Part shown: piece after piece, positions 24,568-32,884 of the stretch
Layout of the letters: each line of letters begins with the position of its first letter
Numbering within the stretch: the first letter of the stretch is position 1
DNA from: an uncultured Maribacter sp.
GTDB lineage: Bacteria > Bacteroidota > Bacteroidia > Flavobacteriales > Flavobacteriaceae
Reading direction: 5' to 3'
Assembly (NCBI GenBank): GCA_947504045.1
Contig: CANNFY010000001.1
Coordinates: 558,001 to 622,000 of the forward strand
DNA: 64,000 nucleotides
The notes under the pieces: model-generated
Database searches by the model: none
Seen by the model: the letters and a program-made list of their open reading frames with translations, nothing else
What the model was told of the DNA's origin: nothing
Position numbers and translations under genes: made by a program

Positions 24568-25806
24568 ATGATTCAAGAAAATGTTGAAGTATTAATCATA
24601 GGAGCAGGTCCTTCTGGCTCAGTAGCAGCTTCTTATTTACATAATAATGGCTTTAACGTAAAAGTTGTTGAAAAAAACCTATTCCCAAGATTTGTTATTG
24701 GCGAAAGCCTTCTGCCAAGGTGTATGGATCATTTTGAGGAAGTAAACTTATTACAACCTTTAAAAGATTATGGATTTGAAGTTAAGTCTGGTGCACGGTT
24801 TATGAGAGGCAAAGAAATTTGTAATTTTGATTTTGGAAAAAAACACGGAGAAGGCTGGGACTGGACGTGGCAAGTACCTAGAGCAGATTTTGACACCGTT
24901 CTAACCAACACTCTTATAGATAGAGGTGTAGATATTGCTTTTGAACAAGAGGTTACCAATGTAGAAATTACAGACAAAGGATCCTTAGTTACCATTAAAA
25001 AAAGTAACGGAGAAATTTCAGAAATCTCTGCAAAATTTATAATAGATTCTAGTGGATACGGTAGAGTACTACCTAGGTTATTAGATTTAGAAAAACCATC
25101 TCCACTACCAAAACATTCTTCTATTTTTGCTCATGTTAAAGAAACAAAAAGACCAGAAGGAGTAGAGGGTACATTAATAACTTTTGATGTTTTAAGTAAA
25201 GAAACCTGGTTATGGGTAATACCTTTTTCTAACGGCCATACTAGCATTGGTCTTGTAGGCCCTACAGAGTATATGGAGTCTTTTAAAGGCACAAATGAAG
25301 AAAAGCTAAAAGAAATAATAAAACTATCTACTTATTACAGAGACCGTTTTGATGGTTTAGATTTTGACTTTGAACCAAAACTTATAAAAAATTATTCTAA
25401 ATCTGTAAAACAAATTCACGGTAAGGGATATGCGCTTACAGGAAATAGCGCAGAATTCTTAGATCCTGTATTTTCTTCAGGAGTAACATTTGCAACCGAA
25501 TCTGCTTTACTTGCTGCAAAATTAGCTGCAAAACAATTAAAAGGAGAAGAAGTTAATTGGGAAAAAGAGTACTATGGTTATATAAAAGAAGGAGTAGATG
25601 TATTTTCTACCTATGTAAAAGAATGGTATACTGGAAATTTACAGAAAATATTTTTTCATAGACCTGAAAATCCTGAGATAAAAAAACAAATATGTGCTGT
25701 ATTAGCTGGTTATGTTTGGGATAAAACAAACCCATTTGTAAAAAACCATAATCGATTGGTTAGGACCGTTGCCAAAGTAATAGACATGGAAAACCAAACT
25801 GTGTGA
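24568..25806 (+). CDS. FAD-dependent halogenase-like oxidoreductase
   Basis: 412 aa from the ATG at 24568; a longer frame to 24508 would place the start upstream of the dinucleotide fold and over the divergent promoter. The FAD motif is VLIIGAGPSGSVAASYL. It has GESLLPRC, TWLWVIPFSN (the WxWxIP motif of flavin-dependent halogenases) and Lys73 in FEVKSGARF, aligned with the catalytic lysine of tryptophan halogenases. It could halogenate or hydroxylate the aryl head or resorcinol of the pigment; chlorinated flexirubins exist. It is divergent from the operon and followed by a terminator at 25813-25843. No flavin reductase gene is seen nearby. Confidence 0.88.
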   Translation: MIQENVEVLIIGAGPSGSVAASYLHNNGFNVKVVEKNLFPRFVIGESLLPRCMDHFEEVNLLQPLKDYGFEVKSGARFMRGKEICNFDFGKKHGEGWDWTWQVPRADFDTVLTNTLIDRGVDIAFEQEVTNVEITDKGSLVTIKKSNGEISEISAKFIIDSSGYGRVLPRLLDLEKPSPLPKHSSIFAHVKETKRPEGVEGTLITFDVLSKETWLWVIPFSNGHTSIGLVGPTEYMESFKGTNEEKLKEIIKLSTYYRDRFDGLDFDFEPKLIKNYSKSVKQIHGKGYALTGNSAEFLDPVFSSGVTFATESALLAAKLAAKQLKGEEVNWEKEYYGYIKEGVDVFSTYVKEWYTGNLQKIFFHRPENPEIKKQICAVLAGYVWDKTNPFVKNHNRLVRTVAKVIDMENQTV

Positions 25807-25812
25807 CAATAA

Positions 25813-25843
25813 AAAAGAGAGCAATTAATAATTGCTCTCTTTT
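25813..25843. terminator. Bidirectional hairpin terminator
   Basis: GAGAGCAATTA and TAATTGCTCTC form a perfect stem flanked by A-run and T-run on either side, so it can end transcription in both directions. It lies between the convergent halogenase-like gene (ends 25806) and the exported protein gene (ends 25865). Confidence 0.88.
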
Positions 25844-25864
25844 AATATAACGTGATAAAATATA

Positions 25865-26470
25865 TTATTTTAAAGCTTTCTTTTTAAGAAACGCTGCAAA
25901 AGATTTAGCTGCTTTAGCATAACATTCTGATATTCTATAACCAGTATTAAAATCATACCCCATAGCTCCTTCTCCTTGTACATCGTAAAACTTTCCAGAG
26001 AATAAAACATTTCCAGGGTTTGCAGTTTCATATATACTAAAAGTTACATCTATTTCTGCATTGTGTCTTACAATACCAACATTGTAACCTGCATATATTT
26101 TATTAGAATGTACTTTCATAGTGTATTCTGCTTCTTCATTATCTTTAGAAACAGACAATACACCTTCTTTAAATCTTTTATTAAAAGACTCTATAAACTT
26201 AGGCTCATAGTGCTCTTCTCTATCAGAAAACCAAGAATTTTTAAATTTTTCTCCTGCGCCAGCTTCTTTTTCTTCTCTCTTCTTCATTTTATCTGCTAAG
26301 AAATCTTCTTCCGAATCGTACTTAGGAATTTCTAAATCAGAATAATCAAACTCTAGAGCATACTCTTTAATGTCTTTTAAATCTTTTGGATTACCGTCTA
26401 TTTCCTTTAATTTTTGAGCCTGTGTTGCTCCTGCAATTAATAAAAATGCTACTAGTGCAATTTTTTTCAT
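25865..26470 (-). CDS. Exported protein of unknown function
   Basis: 201 aa with a signal peptide cleaved near GATQA (residue 18). The mature part starts acidic (EFDYSDLEIPKYDSEEDF), has a charged central helix, and ends with a beta-rich domain with NKIYAGYNVGIVRHNAEIDV and a helical tail SECYAKAAKSFAAFLKKK. The C-terminal pattern resembles flavobacterial exported proteins with DUF4136-like character, but the match is weak. It stands alone between a terminator and the PAP2 gene. Function unknown. Confidence 0.75.
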   Translation of the reverse strand: MKKIALVAFLLIAGATQAQKLKEIDGNPKDLKDIKEYALEFDYSDLEIPKYDSEEDFLADKMKKREEKEAGAGEKFKNSWFSDREEHYEPKFIESFNKRFKEGVLSVSKDNEEAEYTMKVHSNKIYAGYNVGIVRHNAEIDVTFSIYETANPGNVLFSGKFYDVQGEGAMGYDFNTGYRISECYAKAAKSFAAFLKKKALK

Positions 26471-26553
26471 GTGTGATTTTTTTAATGGTTGTTAATTATT
26501 GTTAATTTCTATTAAAGAGAACGAGCAATATAATTTTTAAGTATAAAAAAAAA

Positions 26554-27429
26554 TTAAAAAGAACCAACAACTCCAATTTGCCCTGGGGAAAAATTAAGAT
26601 TCCAACTAATTTTCTTGGTCCCATTGTTATACTTATTGTTATATCTAGAATCTAAATAGCGATCAATAGACTCTACTGTAAATATACTTATTGCCACGCC
26701 TAAAGCAATATCTGAAAGCCAATGCTTACCTTCCCACAACCTAGAAATAGCTGGTACAGAACCTATAGTATAAACACCTGTTTTTATCCAAGGATTTTTA
26801 AATTGCTTGGCTATAGCATGCGCATTTGTCATAGCCAAAATAGTATGCCCAGAAGGAAAAGAATGGTATTCTTTATTACCTCCCCAGAATGGTTTAAATG
26901 TATCGTTAGATTTTCCGCTTAATGGCCTTGCTCTACCAACTGCAGATTTTAATACTTGCTGTAAAAGCCCCGCTGAAGTAGCGGAAGCTATTAATAAAAC
27001 CCCTGTTCTTCTTAACTTTTCATCTTTTAAAATAATACCAGTTGCATAAATTGCTCCTGTTATCATATAATTATTGGTAGGACTGCCAACTCTGGCGCCA
27101 TAATTTCTTATCCCAATTGGAACATCTTCTCTTATTCCAATAAAATAATCGGACACAGGTTCTTCCATTAAATAAATTAAACCAGTGCCCGCCATAGTAT
27201 ATCCAAAATTTTTCCATTGCTCTCCTTGCCAATGCAACGGTCTTGTATATGAGTAGCCCACTCCTTTAAATACGCTACCCAAATCATAAGCTACCATTTT
27301 CCATCTGGTTTCTGGCATTTTTATAATACTGTCTTGCGCAAAAGACTTTGTGCCAAAAAACAAAATAACCATTACTAGTATTTTTAAGATACTAAGTAAC
27401 CCGATTCTACTGTTGTTTTTAAAATTCAT
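26554..27429 (-). CDS. PAP2-family phosphatase
   Basis: 291 aa with an N-terminal signal-like segment. The three PAP2 motifs are present: KSAVGRARP (KxxxxxxRP), YHSFPSGHT (PSGH) and SRLWEGKHWLSD (SRxxxxxHxxxD). Such enzymes dephosphorylate phosphatidate, undecaprenyl pyrophosphate or similar lipids at the outer face of the membrane. It starts 6 nt after tex, so the two may be cotranscribed. Confidence 0.9.
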   Translation of the reverse strand: MNFKNNSRIGLLSILKILVMVILFFGTKSFAQDSIIKMPETRWKMVAYDLGSVFKGVGYSYTRPLHWQGEQWKNFGYTMAGTGLIYLMEEPVSDYFIGIREDVPIGIRNYGARVGSPTNNYMITGAIYATGIILKDEKLRRTGVLLIASATSAGLLQQVLKSAVGRARPLSGKSNDTFKPFWGGNKEYHSFPSGHTILAMTNAHAIAKQFKNPWIKTGVYTIGSVPAISRLWEGKHWLSDIALGVAISIFTVESIDRYLDSRYNNKYNNGTKKISWNLNFSPGQIGVVGSF

Positions 27430-27435
27430 ATTTGG

Positions 27436-29553
27436 TTACTTATGCAAAGCTAGTTGAATCCTTTTTCTAGGCACATCTACCTCTAAAACTTTTACTATAA
27501 TTTGTTGTTGTAAACTCACATGTTCATTCACATCTTTTACAAAAGTATCTGCTAAATTAGAAACATGTATTAAGCCACTTTCTTTTATACCTATATCTAC
27601 AAAACAACCAAAATTGGTTATGTTATTTACTATTCCTGGTAAAAGTTGCCCTTCTCTTAGGTCTGTTATAGATTTTATATTTTGATTAAATGTAAATACT
27701 TTTGCCTTTTCTCGTATATCTAAACCAGGTTTTTCTAATTCCTTTACAATATCTTTTAAAGTTAATAAACCTACATTGTCTGACGTGTATTTATGAAGAT
27801 CAATAGCATCTAACTCTTTTTTATCTCCTATAAGCTTTTCTATTTTCACTCCTTTATCTTTAGCCATTTTTTCTACAATAGCATAACTTTCTGGGTGTAT
27901 AGCAGAATCATCTAAAGGATTTTTTGCTTTTTTAATACGCAAAAAAGCTGCACCTTGCTCAAAAGCTTTACCCCCTAGCCTTGGTACTTTTTTTATTGCT
28001 ACTCTACTTTTAAAAGGCCCATTTTCATTTCTATATGTTACAATATTTTCGGCTAGTTTAGGCCCTATACCTGAAACGTAACTTAATAAAGAGGTACTTG
28101 CTGTATTTATATTTACTCCAACAAAATTTACACAACTTTCCACCACAGTATCTAACGAGTTCTGTAATTTTGTTTGATCCACATCGTGCTGGTATTGCCC
28201 TACTCCAATAGATTTTGCGTCAATTTTTACTAGTTCTGCTAAAGGGTCTGCCAGCCTTCTTCCGATAGATACTGCCCCTCTTACGGTAACATCATAATTA
28301 GGAAACTCTTCTCTTGCAATTTTTGATGCGGAATATATAGATGCTCCTGCTTCACTAACCACAAAAACTTCTATATCGTTTTTAAAATGAATTCTTTTAA
28401 TTAACTGTTCTGTTTCTCTAGATGCTGTACCGTTACCTATTGCAATTGCTTCTATTTTGTATGCATCTGCTAAAGAGCTAATTTTTTTTATTGCTCCAGA
28501 GCTATCATTTTGTGGCGCATGCGGATAAATAGTTTCATTATGCTCCAAATCGCCTTGCGCACTTAAACACACTACTTTGCAACCGGTTCTAAACCCTGGA
28601 TCAATAGCTAAAATTCTTTTTTCTCCTACAGGAGAACCTAATAATAATTGTTTTAGATTTTTTGAAAAAACTGTTATTGCTGCATCGTCTGCTTTTTCTT
28701 TTGCTAGTTTTAATCTTTCATTAGATAATGAAGGGTACAATAACCTTTTATACGCATCTTTTATAGCTATTGAAATTTGAGTGCTACATGCATTATTACT
28801 TTTTATAATACGATTTTCTATTTTAGATAAAGCTCGTTCAGCATCAATCTCTATTTTAACACGAATATAACCTTCATTTTCTGCTCTTAAAATAGCTAAT
28901 AATCTATGAGAAGGGCACCTAACCAAAGACTCACTCCAATCAAAATAATCTCGAAATTTTTGTGCCTTTTCTTCTTCCTTTTTTGTTCCTATTACTTTGG
29001 TAGTAATTTGGGCAAATTTTTCTAATTGATATCTTATTTGGTTTCTAATATCTGAACGTTCATTAACCCATTCTGCAATAATATAACGAGCTCCTTCTAA
29101 AGCCGCCTCCTCGTCTTCTATATCTGCACTTACATATTTTGATGCAGTAAACTCCACATCTGTAACATTCTGCGCCATTATTATTTTAGCCAATGGTTCT
29201 AGTCCTTTAGCTCTGGCAGCATCTGCTTTTGTTTTTTTACTTTTTTTATACGGAAGATAAATATCTTCTAAAGTAGTTAAATCTGACGTTATAGAAATTT
29301 TTTCGCGAAGCTCAAGAGTTAAAACCTCTTGTTCTTTTAAAGCTTTTAGTATTGCTTTTTTTCGTTTCTCTAATGCTTCAAACTGCGTTTTATAAGCTAC
29401 TATTTGGCCAATTTGTACCTCATCTAAATTTCCGGTACGTTCTTTTCTATATCTAGAAATAAAAGGAACTGTACAATCTTCTTTTAGCAGTGCTATTGTA
29501 TTTATTATACCTTTTTCTGGAAGATTGGTGTGTTTTTGTATATAATTTATCAT
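27436..29553 (-). CDS. tex: Tex-family RNA-binding protein
   Basis: 705 aa. The N-terminal helical region with STFISRYRKERTGNLDEVQI-like content (VPFISRYRKERTGNLDEVQ) is the Tex N domain; ILAIDPGFRTGCKVV begins the YqgF/RNase H-like domain; the helix-hairpin-helix region contains YVSGIGPKLAENIVTYRNE; the C-terminal S1 domain has LLPGIVNNITNFGCFVDIG. Tex binds nucleic acid and influences transcription. It is a core gene here, somewhat shorter than the 773-aa E. coli protein. A terminator for the gene upstream lies just before it. Confidence 0.95.
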   Translation of the reverse strand: MINYIQKHTNLPEKGIINTIALLKEDCTVPFISRYRKERTGNLDEVQIGQIVAYKTQFEALEKRKKAILKALKEQEVLTLELREKISITSDLTTLEDIYLPYKKSKKTKADAARAKGLEPLAKIIMAQNVTDVEFTASKYVSADIEDEEAALEGARYIIAEWVNERSDIRNQIRYQLEKFAQITTKVIGTKKEEEKAQKFRDYFDWSESLVRCPSHRLLAILRAENEGYIRVKIEIDAERALSKIENRIIKSNNACSTQISIAIKDAYKRLLYPSLSNERLKLAKEKADDAAITVFSKNLKQLLLGSPVGEKRILAIDPGFRTGCKVVCLSAQGDLEHNETIYPHAPQNDSSGAIKKISSLADAYKIEAIAIGNGTASRETEQLIKRIHFKNDIEVFVVSEAGASIYSASKIAREEFPNYDVTVRGAVSIGRRLADPLAELVKIDAKSIGVGQYQHDVDQTKLQNSLDTVVESCVNFVGVNINTASTSLLSYVSGIGPKLAENIVTYRNENGPFKSRVAIKKVPRLGGKAFEQGAAFLRIKKAKNPLDDSAIHPESYAIVEKMAKDKGVKIEKLIGDKKELDAIDLHKYTSDNVGLLTLKDIVKELEKPGLDIREKAKVFTFNQNIKSITDLREGQLLPGIVNNITNFGCFVDIGIKESGLIHVSNLADTFVKDVNEHVSLQQQIIVKVLEVDVPRKRIQLALHK

Positions 29554-29560
29554 AATAAAA

Positions 29561-29590
29561 AAAAGCCTTATAAATTAATTTATAAGGCTT
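29561..29590 (-). terminator. Terminator of the small Cys-rich protein gene
   Basis: On the minus strand AGCCTTATAAATTAATTTAT-AAGGCT folds into a long palindromic stem followed by a run of eight T. It lies between the end of the Cys-rich gene (29638) and the ATG of tex (29553), so tex needs its own promoter or readthrough. Confidence 0.85.
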
Positions 29591-29637
29591 GTAATATATT
29601 TAACTCTATTGAGAAAATAGAATATATTTTAAAATAA

Positions 29638-29793
29638 TTAAGCAACTTTCTTAAGTAAATCAAAACAAGGGCATTTACCACAACGCTTACTTTCCGATTT
29701 TTTGTACTTGTTGCAACATTTACTCTTTAGCTTGTTTGGTTTAATAGAAACCGTTTTTGCTAATCTTTTTATTGCTTTTTTATTTTTTCCCAA
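29638..29793 (-). CDS. Small basic Cys-rich protein
   Basis: 51 aa if translation starts at the TTG at 29793 (GKNKKAIKRLAKT follows). A longer frame starts at a TTG at 29820, but that codon lies within a perfect -7 box (29818-29825). It is Lys-rich and has five Cys in KSKCCNKYKKSESKRC and CGKCPCFDLL, a C-C-x(n)-C-x2-C-x-C pattern that could bind zinc or iron. I believe similar small proteins are common in Flavobacteriaceae, always hypothetical. It sits next to ferritin. No ATG is available in frame. Confidence 0.68.
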   Translation of the reverse strand: MGKNKKAIKRLAKTVSIKPNKLKSKCCNKYKKSESKRCGKCPCFDLLKKVA

Positions 29794-29817
29794 AACAACA
29801 TTATTATTTGCTGGCAA

Positions 29818-29825
29818 CAAATATA
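29818..29825 (-). promoter_or_regulatory. -7 promoter element before the Cys-rich protein gene
   Basis: TATATTTG on the minus strand is a perfect TAnnTTTG match. I see no convincing TTTG 19-20 nt upstream. Transcription would start near 29811, 18 nt before the TTG at 29793. Confidence 0.5.
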
Positions 29826-29865
29826 TGTTATTTTAATTTAATCTAAATAAGTAATTGTGAAAAAT

Positions 29866-30384
29866 TTACTCTGGAGTATCCATAGATGCAGAAGTAACGG
29901 TTATTTGCTCTATGTCTCTATCAAACAAATACAACCCACCTTTATCATCTCCAATAAGGTTTATTTTATCTAATATAGTACGAGCCATTGCCTCTTCTTC
30001 TATTTGTTCTGAAACATACCATTGTAAAAAGTTATGTGTAGCATAGTCTCTTTCTTCTAAAGTTATATGCACCAAATCATTAATACTACTAGAAACAAAA
30101 ACTTCATGTTCAAATAATTTTTCAAACATTTCTTTAAAGGAAGTAAAAGTTACATTAGGAGCTGCTAATTGTGATATTTGTGCATGACCACCACGCTCGT
30201 TAACAAACTTTACTAACTTAAGCATATGATCACGTTCTTCTTGCGATTGATCATACATAAAACCTGCAACACCTTCTAAACCTTTAACTTCTGCCCAACA
30301 AGCCATTGCTAAATATATTTGAGAAGATTCTGCTTCTATTTTAATTTGACTATTTAACGCTTTTTCTATTTTTTTTGATAACAT
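29866..30384 (-). CDS. Ferritin (non-heme, FtnA-like)
   Basis: 172 aa four-helix bundle. The ferroxidase ligands are visible in IKIEAESSQIYLAMACWAE (Glu and Tyr), SQEERDHMLKLVKF (Glu-x-x-His) and YVSEQIEEEAMA. It stores iron as a 24-mer shell in the cytoplasm. It begins 29 nt after metG, so the two may share a transcript, although ferritin usually has its own iron-responsive promoter and I could not identify one in the gap. Confidence 0.95.
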   Translation of the reverse strand: MLSKKIEKALNSQIKIEAESSQIYLAMACWAEVKGLEGVAGFMYDQSQEERDHMLKLVKFVNERGGHAQISQLAAPNVTFTSFKEMFEKLFEHEVFVSSSINDLVHITLEERDYATHNFLQWYVSEQIEEEAMARTILDKINLIGDDKGGLYLFDRDIEQITVTSASMDTPE

Positions 30385-30413
30385 ATTTTTTTCTTTTTTA
30401 TAAAATTACAATT

Positions 30414-32480
30414 TTAATTTATTGTTTCCCCATTAGAAACCTCTTCTTCATCTGGATTTACAAAAACAAGTTTTCCATCTTTATTTTCGGTCATTAATAT
30501 CATTCCTTCACTCTCTACACCACGTAATGCTCTTGGTGCAAGGTTTACCAATACAGTTACTTTTTTACCAACAATATCTTCTGGTTTAAAACTTTCTGCT
30601 ATACCAGAAACTATGGTTCTAGTGTCTATACCTGTATCTACTTTTAAAACCAATAATTTTTTGGCTTTTGGCATTTTTTCTGCCTCTATAATAGTACCAA
30701 CTCGCATATCTAACTTAGAAAAATCGTCAAAAGTTATGGTGTCTTTTTGTGGAGCAACTTCTTTATTGGCATTTTCATTTGCTTTCTTGGTAGCTTCTAA
30801 CTTATCTAATTGCGCTTGCACTTCTTTATCTTCTATTTTTCTAAATAATAATTCTGCTTTATTAATTTGATGCTTTGGAGCTATTAATACATTATTTACA
30901 GCTACATTATTCCATTTTAAAGTATCTAATTGTAAAATACCTTTTAGTTTGGTTGATGTAAATGGTAAAAATGGCTCACTTAATACTGCAAGTGCAGATG
31001 CTATTTGCAATGCTACATACATTACTGTTTTTACGCGCTCTTCATCTGTTTTAATTAGTTTCCAAGGCTCTTCATCTGCAAGGTATTTATTTCCTAAACG
31101 TGCTAAGTTCATAAGTTCTTGCCCTGCCTCTCTAAAACGGTACCTTTCTATAGAGCTAGAAATTATTTCTGGATACTTTTTTACCTCTGCCAAGGTAGTA
31201 GAATCTACTTCTGTATATGCGCCAGGTTCTGGAATAATACCGTTGTAATATTTATGTGTTAGTACTGCTACACGGTTTACAAAGTTACCAAAAATGGCTA
31301 CTAACTCATTATTATTACGCGCCTGAAAATCTTTCCATGTAAAATCGTTATCCTTAGTTTCTGGAGCATTTGCTGTTAAAGTATAACGTAAAACATCTTG
31401 CATATCTGGAAATTCTTCTAAATACTCATGCAACCAAACTGCCCAATTTTTAGAGGTAGAAAGTTTGTTTCCTTCTAAGTTTAAAAACTCGTTTGCAGGA
31501 ACATTTTCTGGTAAAATATATCCGCCATGTGCTCTTAAAATGGCAGGAAATATGATACAGTGAAAAACAATATTATCTTTTCCTATAAAATGTACCATTT
31601 TGGTATCGTTAGATTTCCAATATGGTTCCCAATCTTTACCCTCACGAGCGGCCCATTCTTTGGTTGAAGATATATACCCAATAGGCGCATCAAACCAAAC
31701 ATAAAGTACTTTACCTTCTCCGCCTGGTACAGGCACCGGAATACCCCAATCCAAATCTCTAGTTACAGCTCTAGGTTTTAACCCATCATCTATCCAAGAT
31801 TTACATTGCCCATAAACATTAGGTTTCCAATCTTTTTTATGACCTTCTAAAATCCAATCTTTTAAAAAAGCCTCGTGCTTATCTAACGGTAAAAACCAAT
31901 GCTTAGTTTCTTTTAATGTTGGTACTGCTCCTGTTATGGTAGATTTTGGATTAATTAAATCTGTTGCGTTAAGAGAAGACCCACAACTTTCGCATTGGTC
32001 TCCATACGCTTCTTCGTTACCGCATTTTGGACAAGTACCAATTACAAAACGATCTGCTAAAAATTGTTTTGCTTCTTCATCGTATAACTGCGCTGTTGTT
32101 TCTTCAATAAATTCTCCTTTTTCATCTAAAGTTTTAAAAAAATCAGATGCTGTTTTATGATGAATTTCTGCCGATGTTCTAGAGTAATTATCAAATGTAA
32201 TTCCAAAATCTTGGAACGACTTTTTAATAATACCATTGTATTTATCTATTACATCTTTTGGAGTAATGCCTTCTTTTTTTGCTTTCATTGATATGGCAAC
32301 TCCATGCTCATCACTACCACACACAAAAGCCACATCATTATTTGTTAATCGTAAATAACGTGCATAAATATCTGCAGGAACATAAACCCCTGCTAAATGC
32401 CCAATATGTATTGGTCCGTTAGTATATGGTAATGCTGCTGTTATAGTGTATCTGGCTGGTTTATTTTGTTCTGTAGACAT
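30414..32480 (-). CDS. metG: Methionine-tRNA ligase
   Basis: 688 aa class I synthetase. The HIGH motif is in [13 protein letters not shown], the KMSKS motif reads KLSTSKN, and the zinc knuckle has [18 protein letters not shown], two CxxC pairs. A C-terminal tRNA-binding OB domain (about residues 585-688) starts at [18 protein letters not shown]. Length and layout match the E. coli-type dimeric enzyme. A -7 box lies at 32501-32508 upstream. Confidence 0.97.
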   Translation of the reverse strand: MSTEQNKPARYTITAALPYTNGPIHIGHLAGVYVPADIYARYLRLTNNDVAFVCGSDEHGVAISMKAKKEGITPKDVIDKYNGIIKKSFQDFGITFDNYSRTSAEIHHKTASDFFKTLDEKGEFIEETTAQLYDEEAKQFLADRFVIGTCPKCGNEEAYGDQCESCGSSLNATDLINPKSTITGAVPTLKETKHWFLPLDKHEAFLKDWILEGHKKDWKPNVYGQCKSWIDDGLKPRAVTRDLDWGIPVPVPGGEGKVLYVWFDAPIGYISSTKEWAAREGKDWEPYWKSNDTKMVHFIGKDNIVFHCIIFPAILRAHGGYILPENVPANEFLNLEGNKLSTSKNWAVWLHEYLEEFPDMQDVLRYTLTANAPETKDNDFTWKDFQARNNNELVAIFGNFVNRVAVLTHKYYNGIIPEPGAYTEVDSTTLAEVKKYPEIISSSIERYRFREAGQELMNLARLGNKYLADEEPWKLIKTDEERVKTVMYVALQIASALAVLSEPFLPFTSTKLKGILQLDTLKWNNVAVNNVLIAPKHQINKAELLFRKIEDKEVQAQLDKLEATKKANENANKEVAPQKDTITFDDFSKLDMRVGTIIEAEKMPKAKKLLVLKVDTGIDTRTIVSGIAESFKPEDIVGKKVTVLVNLAPRALRGVESEGMILMTENKDGKLVFVNPDEEEVSNGETIN

Positions 32481-32500
32481 GTAAAAATTAAATTAAACCA

Positions 32501-32508
32501 CAAAAATA
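32501..32508 (-). promoter_or_regulatory. -7 element of the metG promoter
   Basis: TATTTTTG on the minus strand fits TAnnTTTG exactly, about 14 nt from a predicted transcription start to the metG ATG. No good TTTG at the -33 spacing is seen. A TTTTTCGATGA motif lies about 80 nt upstream (32585-32600). Confidence 0.5.
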
Positions 32509-32584
32509 CAGATTTTGAGGCTAGTTGTTACCATTCTGCAGCAAATGAAATTGGAAAACAAAAGTTGTTATTACGTAAAATGTG

Positions 32585-32600
32585 TTACTCATCGAAAAAG
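32585..32600 (-). promoter_or_regulatory. TCGATGA-type intergenic motif (copy A)
   Basis: CTTTTTCGATGAGTAA on the minus strand, between metG and the 53-codon gene. It resembles motifs at 36281, 52359, 56565 and 57320. Possible regulator binding site; the protein is unknown. Confidence 0.35.
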
Positions 32601-32659
32601 TATACGAAATATAAAGTATTGCAGTTACATTATAAGATAAATCTTACAATTTTAAATTT

Positions 32660-32821
32660 ATGAGCGTTGGAAATCCAAAAAAGTTTATCCTAGATAAAAA
32701 TATAGCAAAGGAAAAAGAAAAAATTAACTCTGATATTACTAGAGTGCATAAAGACAAACAGTATAAAGTTAAAAAGGAATTAACTTTTTCTACAAAAAGA
32801 AACAAATCTAAATTAGCATAA
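32660..32821 (+). CDS. Small basic protein of 53 residues
   Basis: ATG at 32660, TAA at 32819-32821. The product, MSVGNPKKFILDKNIAKEKE and onward, is rich in Lys (about 14) and hydrophilic, with no Cys and no signal peptide. The frame occupies an otherwise empty 404-nt interval and is stopped just at the start of the minus-strand terminator. Codon usage looks like neighbouring genes (AAA, TTA). I do not recognise a family; it could be a small nucleic-acid- or ribosome-associated protein. The overlapping minus-strand frame (32644-32850) is less likely. Confidence 0.5.
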   Translation: MSVGNPKKFILDKNIAKEKEKINSDITRVHKDKQYKVKKELTFSTKRNKSKLA

Positions 32822-32858
32822 AAAAAAGCCTTCTTAGTACCAAAGTACACAGAAGGCT
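32820..32858 (-). terminator. Terminator of the DUF1501 gene
   Basis: On the minus strand AGCCTTCT...AGAAGGCT forms an 8-bp stem, with an inner GTAC/GTAC pairing, followed by eight T. It lies 27 nt after the stop of the DUF1501 gene (32885). In the plus direction there is no T-run, so it would not end the small gene efficiently. Confidence 0.8.
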
Positions 32859-32884
32859 AAGTACATAACATAGTGGGGATTTGG

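Noticed and set aside
32644-32850. Minus-strand 68-aa frame opposite the 53-codon gene
   Set aside because: It would run through the terminator hairpin of the DUF1501 gene, and it has a hydrophobic composition that mirrors the Lys-rich plus-strand frame.
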